Below, piece after piece: positions 50,613 through 60,656 of a stretch of 64,000 nucleotides of DNA. A model generated the notes under the pieces. That model worked only from the letters and a program-made list of their open reading frames with translations, was not told where the DNA came from and ran no database searches. This DNA is from Nitzschia sp. pyKryTriq1 (lineage: Eukaryota > Bacillariophyta > Bacillariophyceae > Bacillariales > Bacillariaceae). Where the stretch lies: contig OY101124.1 in assembly GCA_956465555.1 (NCBI GenBank), positions 124,001 through 188,000 of the forward strand. Reading direction: 5' to 3'. Numbering within the stretch: the stretch's first letter is position 1; each line of letters begins with the position of its first letter. Both the position numbers and the translations under genes were made by a program.

Positions 50613-50971
50613 CGTATACCAAAATATGGTATCTCGAAAGGAAAGCCAGTTTGAGGATATTATTACTATGCCATGGCATCATGGTGCGGATCTTCGTCGT
50701 TTTGACACGTTCAACAAAACATCATGCATGCGTCAACACGCGGAAGATACTACTTCGGGCGAATGACGTACTAAACATATCTTTCACCCCTGAGCGCTTG
50801 AAAGAATCATCATAATAATTTTATCAAAAATGAAGCAAGGAATTCAATAAAGGGGTGACGAAACATATATTTTTCGCGGAAAAAGAAAATCTATCGGCTT
50901 GCTTTCATTCGGAACCAAAGAAACATATTATGATGCTATTATACCGGTAGCATCTCGGCACTCTCCCTACA
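50613..50971. promoter_or_regulatory. Divergent promoter (PsbU-like / SGNH hydrolase)
   Basis: 359 bp, AT-rich around 50800-50890. No gene and no confident factor site. Confidence 0.45.
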
Positions 50972-51934
50972 ATGAGATCGCAACGCATCTTCTACTCCAG
51001 ATCTGTCATCTATCTGACGATTGTCACGTTCATGTTTATTGGAACAAGTTGGCGGAGTCGTATCGTGATGCAGCATCAGGGTCTTCTTGGAACAAGCAGC
51101 AGAAGTGGTGGCACGACCGGTAACAGCAGCAGCAGCAGCAGCACGAGTGGTATTGTGGCACATGCGTTATCCACGTCGTCGTCGCCAAGCCGGTTGCCGC
51201 TACCACAGCAGCCCATTCGAATATTGTGTTTTGGTGATTCCTTGACCGCAGGGACCTCCCCACCATTTGGTGAAGAATATCCCTATGCTCCCCATTTGCA
51301 AGCCGCTCTCCAACAACAAATCTTTCCATCTTTCTCCGAACAAGAAAAAGTAGAAGAAGTCACCGTCCGTCACATGGGATATCCGGGTTGGACTGCTTCC
51401 CAATTACTGGAATCGGCCAATGATGTGCGAGGCTTGCGAACCTTGATTCGACGGGTGCAAGATCCACCCCTTTCCCTACTGATATTGCTCGCGGGATCCA
51501 ATGATTTGGGATATCAGTTGGACCCCCAACAACAAATTGTTCCAGCCATTACGGCCCTTCATAGGCTCTGTACATTCGAAGAAAACATTGCCCATACGAT
51601 TGCCATTGCTGTCCCGCCTTCTCAGTATCAGGTGATGGTGAATCCAGACGCTGCCAAGGCTGCCCACCTGGTCAATCAAGGCCTTCGAGAGTTTTGTGAA
51701 AATCACCAGCAATCAAAGGGGAAAACGACCTATTCTCCTTTTCCATTCCAATGGACAGCAGCAACAGGAGGAGGGGGAGGAGGATGGGGAGACGAGGCTA
51801 GTAGTTACTGGTCTCCCGATGGTCTCCACTTTTCACCTCAGGGATATAAATTCTTGGGCGAATCTTTGGCTCCGGTAGTCGAGCAGATTCTACTACGAAA
51901 TATTCAACAACAACAACAAAAAGAACAGCAATAG
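50972..51934 (+). CDS. SGNH/GDSL hydrolase, membrane-anchored
   Basis: 320 residues from ATG 50972. A signal anchor (about 11-27) and Ser/Gly-rich stalk precede the SGNH fold: block I ILCFGDSLTAG with nucleophile Ser90, block II GYPGWTA, block III LLAGSNDLG (Gly-x-Asn), and block V SPDGLHFSPQGYKFLG with the Asp/His dyad near 282-285. Members are esterases, lipases or carbohydrate deacetylases; the substrate is unknown. The C-terminus is Gln-rich. The frame is open upstream but ATG 50972 directly begins the anchor. Confidence 0.88.
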   Translation: MRSQRIFYSRSVIYLTIVTFMFIGTSWRSRIVMQHQGLLGTSSRSGGTTGNSSSSSSTSGIVAHALSTSSSPSRLPLPQQPIRILCFGDSLTAGTSPPFGEEYPYAPHLQAALQQQIFPSFSEQEKVEEVTVRHMGYPGWTASQLLESANDVRGLRTLIRRVQDPPLSLLILLAGSNDLGYQLDPQQQIVPAITALHRLCTFEENIAHTIAIAVPPSQYQVMVNPDAAKAAHLVNQGLREFCENHQQSKGKTTYSPFPFQWTAATGGGGGGWGDEASSYWSPDGLHFSPQGYKFLGESLAPVVEQILLRNIQQQQQKEQQ

Positions 51935-53143
51935 AAATAGCAAGAAAACATGAGTATGAAGGCAAATATTATTAGTAAGTACATACCGACCTGTTCGGAA
52001 AGGCCATTTCATGGATGGAGGGACGAACGATTATGATGGTGATGCTACGGCACGGTACAGTCTTCTTCTTATCCGTATCCTTCCACCACCAGCAGGCACT
52101 GTAGTAGTAGTACACACCACACCCTACTAGTATTGCCTTTCTACTTTTCGTCCAGACATTCGACGTTCGAATTTAGTACTGCGGACTGTGTGGGCTCACA
52201 AAAGTACTAGAGAGTAGTAGTCCGGTGGGCAGCAGCAGGGCCTTTTAGTCTAATAGCTAGGACCGCCGTATGGAGTATTATTCTGGTGCGATCACCATGA
52301 TAGTAGTAAGGCCTTGTAGTCTACGAAGTACGAGTAGTAGCATACCAAGGACAGCATCAGAGGACACCAAGAACTGTACTAGTTGTTCCCGTGGTGCCTA
52401 AGCAAGAAGAAGTGGTGTAGGCCGACAACAACAAGAAAGAAACAACAATCCGCCATTTGTTCAAAATGCTGGTGCTGGTGAACAATTCGGCCACGACATG
52501 ATGCACCAAGAACCGCACTGGAGGATCATTCTTCACTAGTATCCGGCTACTTGTACTAGTGCTACTACTGTAGCAAGTACAGTAGTAACGAAGCAAGGGA
52601 CGGTTCTTGGCTTTGTCGGGCACAGGTTGTACTACTACTATACTAGCTCATCCTTGGTGCTTTGAATTTATTCTACTAGTAGTGGTCTACTATTCGTACG
52701 TAAGAAGAATGACTACAAGAAAAGAAATAAGAGGAGCACGTATGATGATTCTTCTTCAAGAAACCACACTATTAGTACTATATAGGAAAGCCAGCACTCT
52801 ACGATACGAGTTGATGCTGCATACTACTCGTGCTACGTAGACTAATGATAAGCGATTTTCCAACTAAGAATGATGGCTGCCCCGCCACTACTTGGTCAGA
52901 TTACCTAGATACGGTACATAGAGAGTTCTTGATGTTGAATGCAAAAAGAATACAATACTAAACTCGTTACATTAGGTACCGTGTGTAGACTAGTAGGTTG
53001 GTATCATTGATATTGATCCGCAAAGGACGGCTTTCCGTCTCGTATACTTTAGTTGAGTATCTCGAGACGTTCCACCAAAAAACAGCTGCCCAATCCCAGT
53101 AGTGGGCAACAACAAATTTTGCAGAATCCAACAATGACAATGC
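51935..53143. other. Long intergenic region, TAGTAG-rich
   Basis: 1.2 kb with many CTAGTAG/TACTAGT elements (52090-52380 and 52540-52700). No supportable gene. Confidence 0.55.
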
Positions 53144-53512
53144 TTACGAGGAGCTGAACTTGGTGACAGCCTTGGTTCCCTCGGAAACAGCGTGCTTGGC
53201 AAGCTCTCCCGGAAGCATGAGGCGGACCGCCGTTTGGATTTCACGCGACGAAAGAGTGGCCTTCTTGTTGTAGGTGGCGAGCTTTCCAGCTTCGGTGGCA
53301 ATTCGCTCAAAGATATCGTTGATGAACGAGTTCATGATCGACATGCCCTTTTTGGAGATTCCCGTGTCGGGGTGGACTTGCTTGAGGACCTTGTAGATGT
53401 ACGAAGAGTACGATTCCGTTCGCTTCTTGTTCTTCTTGGAGCCTGCGGCCTTCTTGGTGGGGGCAGCCTTCTTGGCGGACTTGCCGGCAGCTTTGGATGG
53501 TGTCTTGGCCAT
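53144..53512 (-). CDS. H2B: Histone H2B
   Basis: 122 residues, intronless. A Lys/Ala-rich tail ([20 protein letters not shown]) precedes the histone fold with [71 protein letters not shown], the highly conserved H2B core and alphaC helix, including the Lys in AVTKF ubiquitinated in other eukaryotes. It pairs head to head with H2A across a 482-bp promoter, the usual layout for co-expressed core histones. Confidence 0.97.
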   Translation of the reverse strand: MAKTPSKAAGKSAKKAAPTKKAAGSKKNKKRTESYSSYIYKVLKQVHPDTGISKKGMSIMNSFINDIFERIATEAGKLATYNKKATLSSREIQTAVRLMLPGELAKHAVSEGTKAVTKFSSS

Positions 53513-53994
53513 TGTGAATAGTTGTTGTTGTAGTAGTTACAGTAGTTGGTTGTGGATGAAAAGGAGGTTGGTTGGGAATTATGTCATCGTGGTAGTAGAA
53601 GGAAAGGCCGCGGCTCTACCGGTATCTGGCTTCATCCGCGGTCGGGTCGTGGCCCTTCGCAAGAACCCTCCACTTTGTACCAGACGCCGTAGAATCTACA
53701 GAGATGATGCGCGCCGGATTTGCTCGGAAGTCTTCGAAATGGTCTGCCTGTCCATACGTTTCGTCAACCTGGCGCGGCGAATGGGACGAACTCTTGCGTA
53801 GAAATTGTGTAGCTATGGTACATTTGCAGTTTGGACTACCTCCGACCTCTTCTTCTTCGTCATCTTCTCTCTCCTCTCGCTTTCGAAGCACGCACAGGCA
53901 TCATCATAAACGGTTCTCACAAAAAACCAAATCATCCACTTGGAAGCATTTACATTTACATCTACCCCATCAAAACAATATCTAATCATCAATC
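53513..53994. promoter_or_regulatory. Shared divergent H2B/H2A promoter
   Basis: 482 bp between the two start codons. Divergent core-histone pairs usually share S-phase control elements; I do not identify a specific motif. Confidence 0.6.
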
Positions 53995-54366
53995 ATGTCT
54001 GGAAAAGGAAAAGGAGGACGCGGAGAAAAGAAATCCACCACTGCATCGGCCAAGGCTGGTTTGCAATTCCCCGTGGGTCGTATCGGCCGTTTCTTGCGTC
54101 AAGGCAAGTACGCCACCCGCATGGGTGCCGGCGCCCCCGTCTACCTGGCCGCCGTCTTGGAGTACCTTTGTGCCGAAATTTTGGAACTGGCCGGCAATGC
54201 CGCCCGGGACAACAAGAAGAGCCGCATCGTGCCTCGACACATTACGTTGGCCGTCAAGAATGATGAAGAACTGAATCGATTGTTGGGAGGAGTCACGATC
54301 GCGTCCGGCGGTGTCTTGCCGAACATCCATGCCGTCTTGTTGCCCAAAAAGACCGCCACCAAGTAA
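53995..54366 (+). CDS. H2A: Histone H2A
   Basis: 123 residues, intronless. [13 protein letters not shown] tail, then [84 protein letters not shown]. The C-terminus KKTATK lacks the SQ(E/D)-phi motif, so this is a canonical H2A, not H2A.X; it lacks the H2A.Z-specific changes too. No obvious stem-loop 3' end is seen after the stop. Confidence 0.97.
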   Translation: MSGKGKGGRGEKKSTTASAKAGLQFPVGRIGRFLRQGKYATRMGAGAPVYLAAVLEYLCAEILELAGNAARDNKKSRIVPRHITLAVKNDEELNRLLGGVTIASGGVLPNIHAVLLPKKTATK

Positions 54367-55671
54367 AACAAGAAACAAGCGGGAGGGGCGATGATGATCA
54401 TTCAGTCAGTCAGTCAGTCACTACTAGCATCATGTAGCAAATAGCTTGATGCAATGTAACAATAGAAACATTTTGTAACAAGAACCCCCCCCCAAGTCTC
54501 TTCTACTGTACTCTTTCGAGCCAGCATCCTACAGTATCCTCACTCGTCCAGTACAAGCGCCCACTGGTTCGTAACTGGTAATACACACCACTCGCCTACA
54601 GTATATACTCAGGGTTACTCTATCTACCGTACTGTGTTGTGACTACGAGAGTACCGGTACCTATGATGCATGAAGCATCCCTTCTGGTCATTCTCGCTCC
54701 ATCCTCCTATACCAGTACATACATTCCAACGTGGTTCCAACACTCACTGCAAGCTACTGTATACACCGTAAGCTCTTGGAACATTCTGTAATTAAAAATC
54801 AGATTCCAGCACCATTCAAGAACAAGAACAATGGTCGTGGTGGCTAGTAGTACTAGAACGAACTATATTGCGTCAGCATCATCAGGTTTGGTTCGTCGCA
54901 ACTATGCCCAGCAGCATATCCACCGGCCGTGGACGATTACAGTACGATAAGAGTCGTCGATATCAAAACAAAATAATATATGATCAAAGTACCAGGTCAA
55001 AAGTATGTACCGGTAGTATATTGCACCTTTGCGATAGTACCATAGGCGTAATTTGGATTATTATAAGTTTGGGGGGAGAGCTCCTTTCTCGCTTTTGCTC
55101 ATTATTCATTCGATTAGCGCGACTGACTGACTGACTGACTGACTGACTGACTGACTGACTGACTGACTGACTGACTGACTGACTGACTGACTGACTGACT
55201 GACTGACTGACTGACTGACTGACTGACTGACTGACTGACTGACTGACTGACTGACTGACTGACTGACTGACTGACTGACTCGAACGAGTCGTCGTCGTCT
55301 TCGCACCTTCGCACTTCGTATCGCGCACGAAAAGACCACGTGGAATTTTAGAGCAGTCGGAGTCGTACGTGTACCGTTACGACACTTTGCTGCGTGTTGT
55401 TTCCCGCCACGCCACCAGTACAAACTACAGGTAGAATCATCAGGTATCTTTTTCCTTCACCAGATAACCATTCAACCATATTCATGCAACCAATAACTAA
55501 ATGACTATAATAACTCACTCACTCACTCACCCACCACTCCTCCCATTGCATTGTGGTTGTTGTTGCCGTTATTGCTGTTGTTGTTTCCCTTATTCTTTGA
55601 TCCATCCAAAAGTTCATCAATAAAAATTCTTACTTTTCACCATATATCCTCATCCTCATCATCATCATATC
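54367..55671. other. Intergenic region with long GACT microsatellite
   Basis: 1.3 kb. GTAC/CCGGTA-rich DNA at 54520-54670, then the 160-bp GACT array (55121-55280) and TCAC repeats near 55510. No gene. Confidence 0.55.
55121..55280. repeat. Perfect (GACT)40 tetranucleotide microsatellite
   Basis: Forty uninterrupted GACT units, 160 bp. Read on the minus strand it gives a meaningless repeating Val-Ser-Gln frame. Such length and purity suggest a highly mutable locus or recent expansion. Confidence 0.98.
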
Positions 55672-57126
55672 ATGTCTCCTCGAGAAGGTGAACCTTTGCT
55701 TGCCAAGCAATTTTCTGTCGATGAACAATCCGTAGACGATGTAGTGATTGACAACAACAACAACGACAACGACAACAACAACAACGACAGTTCTCACCGC
55801 TACTCGTCGTCATCGTTCCTACCATCGTTGCCATGGATCACTTTGGTCGTGGCCTGTTTCGTGGGAGTGGTGGTACTCACGGGCTCCCAATTTCAATACA
55901 AAACCACCACGACGACAGGAACAACTTCACTGAGACGCGCCACGGGTCCCTATCGGCTGCTGCAACGTCAGGTCGGGAAACAGTTCTTTGAACATTACGA
56001 CTTTTTCGATGGTGCCGATTCGGCTGGATCGGCGGGATATCAAACCTATGTCGGAGAAACTCGTGCCAAAGAATTGAATTTGGCCAATGTCACCGCCGAA
56101 GGAAAAGAAGATGAACTACAACAACAACAACAACCACAAGAATTTGTGTACATGCAATCCTTGCCTGGCAAAAATGGTGGATTTCGTGAATCGGTCCGGC
56201 TGGAGGGCAAGACGCGATTCAACCGAGGTCTGTTTGTGTTGGATGTCGCACACATGCCGTATGGATGTGGCGTCTGGCCGGCCTTTTGGATGACCGATGA
56301 AGACAATTGGCCGAACAATGGGGAGATTGATATTGTGGAGGGTATCAACACTCAAAGTGTCGTCAAGACGGCCTTGCATACTTCGGAACGATGTAGCATG
56401 TATGCCCATGTCCCTGCGTGGGCCAAAACCGGAGTCTGGGATACCTCCACCGGCCTTCCGGATACGTTTACCGGACAACCCAACTTTAACAATCATGTTG
56501 AAGCGGACGACTGTTGGGTCATGGCACCCCACCAATGGGCCAACCAAGGTTGTGTTGCTGTCAGTACGGACAATGGAACGATTGGGGAATCCATGAATGC
56601 CATTGGAGGAGGTGTCTATGTCTTGGAATGGGACCCCGTCAATGGTTACATCAAGTCTTGGGTATTTAGGAATGGCGAAATTCCCAAGAACTTGCAAAAG
56701 TCCATCTCCACATCCAACCAAGACCTCAAGGTCGATCAAGTCGTTCCGGAACCCGAATCCTGGCCGACTCCGTACGCCTACTTTGCCATTGGCGATGGCT
56801 CCGGTTGTTCCAACGATCACTTCAAGGACATGCGATTGGTATTCAACTTGGCCTTTTGTGGAACTGTGGCCGGCAATCGGTTCTTCAAGGACTGTCCGGC
56901 GCTATCGCAACAATTCAATGTCTCCAATGACTCTGTCTTGACGTGCAATGCCTACATTCAATCCGAGCCCGAATCCTTGTCGGAAGCGTACTGGAAGATT
57001 CGGGGTGTCTACGTCTACGAACGGGAATACGAGCGTCAATCCTTGTCGTCTTCTTCGTCGTCGTCGTCCTCCAAGAAAAACAGCACAACGACGACCAACA
57101 GCAACAACAACAACAACGGCAACTAA
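55672..57126 (+). CDS. GH16 glycoside hydrolase (laminarinase-type beta-glucanase/transglycosylase), type-II membrane protein
   Basis: 484 residues from ATG 55672. Asn-rich cytosolic head, signal anchor about 55-72, then the catalytic domain. FFDGADSAGSAGYQTYV and FRESVRLEGKTRFNRGLFVLDV lead to GCGVWPAFWM and the GH16 signature GEIDIVEG with nucleophile Glu218, Asp220 and acid/base Glu223. Later YVLEWDPVNGYIKSWVF and the FFKDC/NAYIQ region match fungal and stramenopile GH16 proteins acting on beta-1,3(4)-glucans. Diatoms store the beta-1,3-glucan chrysolaminarin and have beta-1,3-glucan (callose) in their walls, either of which may be the substrate. The C-terminus is Ser/Asn-rich. Confidence 0.92.
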   Translation: MSPREGEPLLAKQFSVDEQSVDDVVIDNNNNDNDNNNNDSSHRYSSSSFLPSLPWITLVVACFVGVVVLTGSQFQYKTTTTTGTTSLRRATGPYRLLQRQVGKQFFEHYDFFDGADSAGSAGYQTYVGETRAKELNLANVTAEGKEDELQQQQQPQEFVYMQSLPGKNGGFRESVRLEGKTRFNRGLFVLDVAHMPYGCGVWPAFWMTDEDNWPNNGEIDIVEGINTQSVVKTALHTSERCSMYAHVPAWAKTGVWDTSTGLPDTFTGQPNFNNHVEADDCWVMAPHQWANQGCVAVSTDNGTIGESMNAIGGGVYVLEWDPVNGYIKSWVFRNGEIPKNLQKSISTSNQDLKVDQVVPEPESWPTPYAYFAIGDGSGCSNDHFKDMRLVFNLAFCGTVAGNRFFKDCPALSQQFNVSNDSVLTCNAYIQSEPESLSEAYWKIRGVYVYEREYERQSLSSSSSSSSSKKNSTTTTNSNNNNNGN

Positions 57127-58068
57127 GGATCTTGCTTGCTTGCTTGCTGGACTCATGCATTCATCAGTCCCACCGACCTGCTATGCACTGTTCTTTCTTG
57201 TCTTGTCACGATCCCCATCCATCGAATATGGATCGCCAGCCCAAAAAATACTTCGCAGTCAACAACAATGTTATATCATTATTTATTATACATCATAATA
57301 GACTACCGATCAACATGGATGATGTTCCTCATGAGGGACTACGTTACTCTACTACTACCAAGAACAAGATACCCGATGACAATGACACCACCACCACCAA
57401 AAACAACTGCGAGGCAAAGCCGAGCAATGCAGGGATTAGCCAAGGGGGGTTCGAAGCTTACGAACTAGGGTCCTTAGAGGTACACTAGTAAGTCAAATAT
57501 TTTCCAAGTAAAAAAGCAGGCTCTAAAATGCCGAAACGTTGAGATAGATTTTTTTCCACGCAAGTGCCGATAGCACCATTTGCCAAGTAGTATTATAGTA
57601 GTCACTCTTGTCAACTTCATTACTTCCACTTTCGTCATTTCTCCCCTACTACTACACACTAGTAGTAGACTAGTAATTACTCTAGTAGTAGTACTGGAGA
57701 GACTACTACTCTACTAGTAGTGGAGCTATTTCCCTCCAGAGTTTGATTACTTCTTCCAAGACAATTAGTACTACTCTGCTAGAGTAGCGAGACAAATAGC
57801 TAGAGCTGTTTCAAAAGACGACGACAACAATGACTTTTTAGGGTGATTGTTGTTGATTCATTCATTCTTCATTATTATTTCTCTAAAACCATTCTTATCG
57901 TAGTAGCATTGCCCAATCATTAGCAAATTCAGCAACAAAAAGAACAAGTGTTGAATGAATGAATGAATGAATGAATGAACGAGGAAGTTCTTGAACAAAC
58001 AAACAAACAACATCGGGAAGTAGCAGCAGATGCCACGTGGTCGGCTTTGTCGTCCAGCACTAGTTTTA

Positions 58069-58368
58069 CTACATGATGCTGGCTTTGCAGGAGTCAGTCT
58101 CTGTACGAAAGAGGCATAGTAGATGACGATGATGACGATCATGATCGTCCTCCTCCTCGCAACGACAATTGTTGGGCGGTTGTTGATGATTGCTGCTGCT
58201 GTGTAAGAATCTGATGATTCTTCTTCTGGACAGTTGTTTTTGTTTCAATTTCTTGGTTTCGACTTCCTCGGCGGGTTTCTTACTAGCACCATGGACGGAT
58301 TCGTTGCGGGGGGATGCCACCATTCTAGTAGTAGTAGTAGTAGTAGTAGTAGTAGGCGAATGCTTCAT
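58069..58368 (-). CDS. Possible small protein, weak
   Basis: 99 residues from a genuine ATG: poly-Thr start, a basic KKLKQKQLSRRRIIRF patch, His/Asp-rich end. No domain, signal or conservation clue; it may be a chance frame in low-complexity DNA. Confidence 0.2.
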   Translation of the reverse strand: MKHSPTTTTTTTTTRMVASPRNESVHGASKKPAEEVETKKLKQKQLSRRRIIRFLHSSSNHQQPPNNCRCEEEDDHDRHHRHLLCLFRTETDSCKASIM

Positions 58369-58825
58369 TTGTAGCTCCTCGTCGAGTTGTACTCTAGTAA
58401 CCCCGTAGTACTAGTAGTATCCCGGCACCACCAAAGGAGGATGCCATTTCATTATTCGCCTGCTACTGCTGCTTCTTGAAGGAGCAAAGACGATTCATGA
58501 TCATGCGCAGCACCACATCTGGGTATATTTTTGTGGTGGTGGTGGTTGAGAGGATTGAATTACATGTTGATCAGAATGATTGGGGATGGATAAATGGGAA
58601 AGAGACGAGATTGTCATCCTCCCACTACTTGTACATCTTCATGATGAATATTGTCGTAGTTTACGATCTCCTTCATGTGGGGGTGCTGACGGTGGCGGCG
58701 GTCTTTTCTTCTCACACCAGCATTACTGAACATCATTGATACCGCCCATCAGCTATAACAAACCATTTCCTCTTTGCACTTTCTTCGACGGTTGTTCTCT
58801 CTCTTCTGGTTTCTCTTCCCGCCTA

Positions 58826-58880
58826 CTACTTGTACTTGTACTGGTACTGGTACTTGTACTGGTACTTGTACTGGTACTGT
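58826..58880. repeat. GTACTT/GTACTG hexamer array
   Basis: About nine imperfect hexamers alternating TTGTAC and TGGTAC. Confidence 0.85.
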
Positions 58881-59067
58881 CTCAGCGCCCGTTGTCATCG
58901 TCGATCGATACACATAATACGTAATAGGCGACAATGTATGTTGTTGTGGCTTTGTTTGTTGGATGAAATAATAATTATTAGATTGATTATTGTGTATTGC
59001 GTGGTGGCTGACAAAAAAAATAATTGTCGAAGAATTTGGCTTACCGACGGGCGCATGAGGAATGAGA

Positions 59068-59267
59068 NNNNNNNNNNNNNNNNNNNNNNNNNNNNNNNNN
59101 NNNNNNNNNNNNNNNNNNNNNNNNNNNNNNNNNNNNNNNNNNNNNNNNNNNNNNNNNNNNNNNNNNNNNNNNNNNNNNNNNNNNNNNNNNNNNNNNNNNN
59201 NNNNNNNNNNNNNNNNNNNNNNNNNNNNNNNNNNNNNNNNNNNNNNNNNNNNNNNNNNNNNNNNNNN
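59068..59267. other. Assembly gap (200 N)
   Basis: Second placeholder gap of exactly 200 N; true size unknown. Confidence 0.95.
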
Positions 59268-59417
59268 ACCGCACGTGTGTTGCATATTGTGCAAGTGTTG
59301 CTTGTGCTTCTTCGCTACAAGTAATCGTTTTCGCAAACGCTTCCTCAGGCATACGAGTAGGTCTCTTTGTTTGAAAGCACATAATCCCAACACCACACTC
59401 TTTAGTACATTACAAAG

Positions 59418-60353
59418 ATGCAATTCTTCCGCCAAAGACTTCATTCTAACAGCAACGAGGACATGTCCGCTTGCTGCTCATCAATCCCAGCAATGGTCAA
59501 CAAAAGGCTGCACGTCAGCCATGCTGATTGCTTGTCTCTTCACAGTCAAGCAACCGCTGTTACAGATGCTTGCTCGTCCCTTGACTCGTCCCTTGACTCG
59601 TCCCTTGACTCGTCCACCTCGCACCTTTCGGCCGATAGTCTTGTCACAACACGAAGGGTACAGCCTTCCGCTTCCACTAATTCTCGCATCATCAAAAGTG
59701 TGCTCAAGAGAAACCACGTCTCCCGCCTTTCCAAGGACTGCGAGAATGAATTGATTTAGTACTCCGAGGACAAGTACTATGTACACCTAGTCTTGGTAAG
59801 AAAGAGACTAGTAGTGTTATTGAGGATACGATGATGTTGATGATGATGACAATAGAGATTGTGAGATTGCAGAGTCGAGCAAGTAGGTCAAATATCGGTT
59901 CGTCCCAACAAGGACATTCGGCTAACATTCTCGCACGATGTAGTCCAACGGAAAATCATGGGTCGCCATGAGTTTTCCGAGGAAGAGCTAGATGCCTGCT
60001 GGTTCCGTGGAGACGAATACACGGCGATTACACGATCATGTGTCAAGCAAATCCAAAAGCTAGAGCAGGGTTCCAAACTCAGAGATCAAAAGTACTGCTC
60101 ACGAGGCTTGGAGACTCATACTCAACTTGCTGGCTTGGCAAAGGCTCAAAACCGAAGGGCCGCCTGGGACGCCGTACTTGATGAACAAGAGGAACAAATT
60201 TCCCTTGGCGTTGTCGACGATGAACCAATCGCTCAAAGATATCAAGATGTGTCTTTTAGCTGCCAGTTATGGGCTGTCAAAATCGCGCTTGACGACCAAA
60301 GAGAGGCTGAACTTGTCTACGACGATATGCTTGACGAGGAGGCCAGGAGATGA
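59418..60353 (+). CDS. Unknown acidic protein of a diatom-type orphan family, probably spliced
   Basis: Two open segments appear to belong together. 59418-59759 (Ser/Asp-rich, with three 12-bp repeats encoding LDSS and a KSVLKR patch) and about 59891-60353, where an acceptor-like AG at 59890 opens the frame ISVRPNKDIRLTFSHDVVQRKI ... EFSEEELDACWFRGDEY ... KYCSRGLETHTQLAG. The second part resembles a recurrent uncharacterised pattern in diatoms (short RxxFSxxVxV segment, SxEExxxxWY/F, then GLE). I cannot place the donor confidently: a weak GT lies near 59697. If exon 2 is used alone, ATG 59958 would start a 131-residue protein. The function is unknown. Confidence 0.5.
59577..59613. repeat. 12-bp tandem repeat, 3 copies, coding
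   Basis: Three CCTTGACTCGTC-type units inside the first segment, adding repeated LDSS residues. Confidence 0.85.
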
Positions 60354-60380
60354 TTGAAGAAAAATCTCAAAGTTGGTACA

Positions 60381-60530
60381 GTAGAGAGTAGTAGAGAGTA
60401 GTAGAGAGTAGTAGAGAGTAGTAGAGAGTAGTAGAGAGTAGTAGAGAGTAGTAGAGAGTAGTAGAGAGTAGTAGAGAGTAGTAGAGAGTAGTAGAGAGTA
60501 GTAGAGAGTAGTAGAGAGTAGTAGAGAGTA
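60381..60530. repeat. Perfect 10-bp minisatellite, 15 copies
   Basis: Fifteen exact GTAGAGAGTA units, 150 bp, between the orphan gene and the 5'-incomplete glycosyltransferase. Just after it, ATTCGTCTCACGAC occurs twice (about 60543 and 60591). Confidence 0.98.
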
Positions 60531-60656
60531 AAACAAGTAATCATTCGTCTCACGACCACTCAAAACCTTCGATGCAAAGAACTCTTCATTCATTCGTCTC
60601 ACGACGACTTGTGACTATGAAGCAGCTCTCTCTCCCTATTCAAATTAGAGACCTTC

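Larger units (their letters stand above)
57127..59417. other. Long intergenic region with assembly gap
   Basis: 2.3 kb. It holds TAGTAG-rich DNA (57650-57790), an ATGA/GAAT repeat (57952-57980), a weak 99-residue minus-strand frame (58069-58368), a GTACTG/GTACTT array (58826-58880) and the 200-N gap at 59068-59267. Part of a gene could be hidden in the gap. Confidence 0.45.

Noticed and set aside
55121-55280. CRISPR-like array
   Set aside because: Head-to-tail tetranucleotides without spacers, in eukaryotic DNA; the same holds for 60381-60530.
55106-55423. Val-Ser-Gln repeat protein frames
   Set aside because: Simple translation of the GACT microsatellite; no codon or domain evidence for a gene.
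57420-57480. Possible tRNA-like B-box (GGTTCGAAG) near 57449
   Set aside because: No A box, acceptor stem or cloverleaf could be folded around it. No tRNA or rRNA gene was found in the window.
60267-60602. Leucine/serine/tyrosine repeat frames on the minus strand
   Set aside because: Translation of the 10-bp minisatellite antisense to the orphan gene end.
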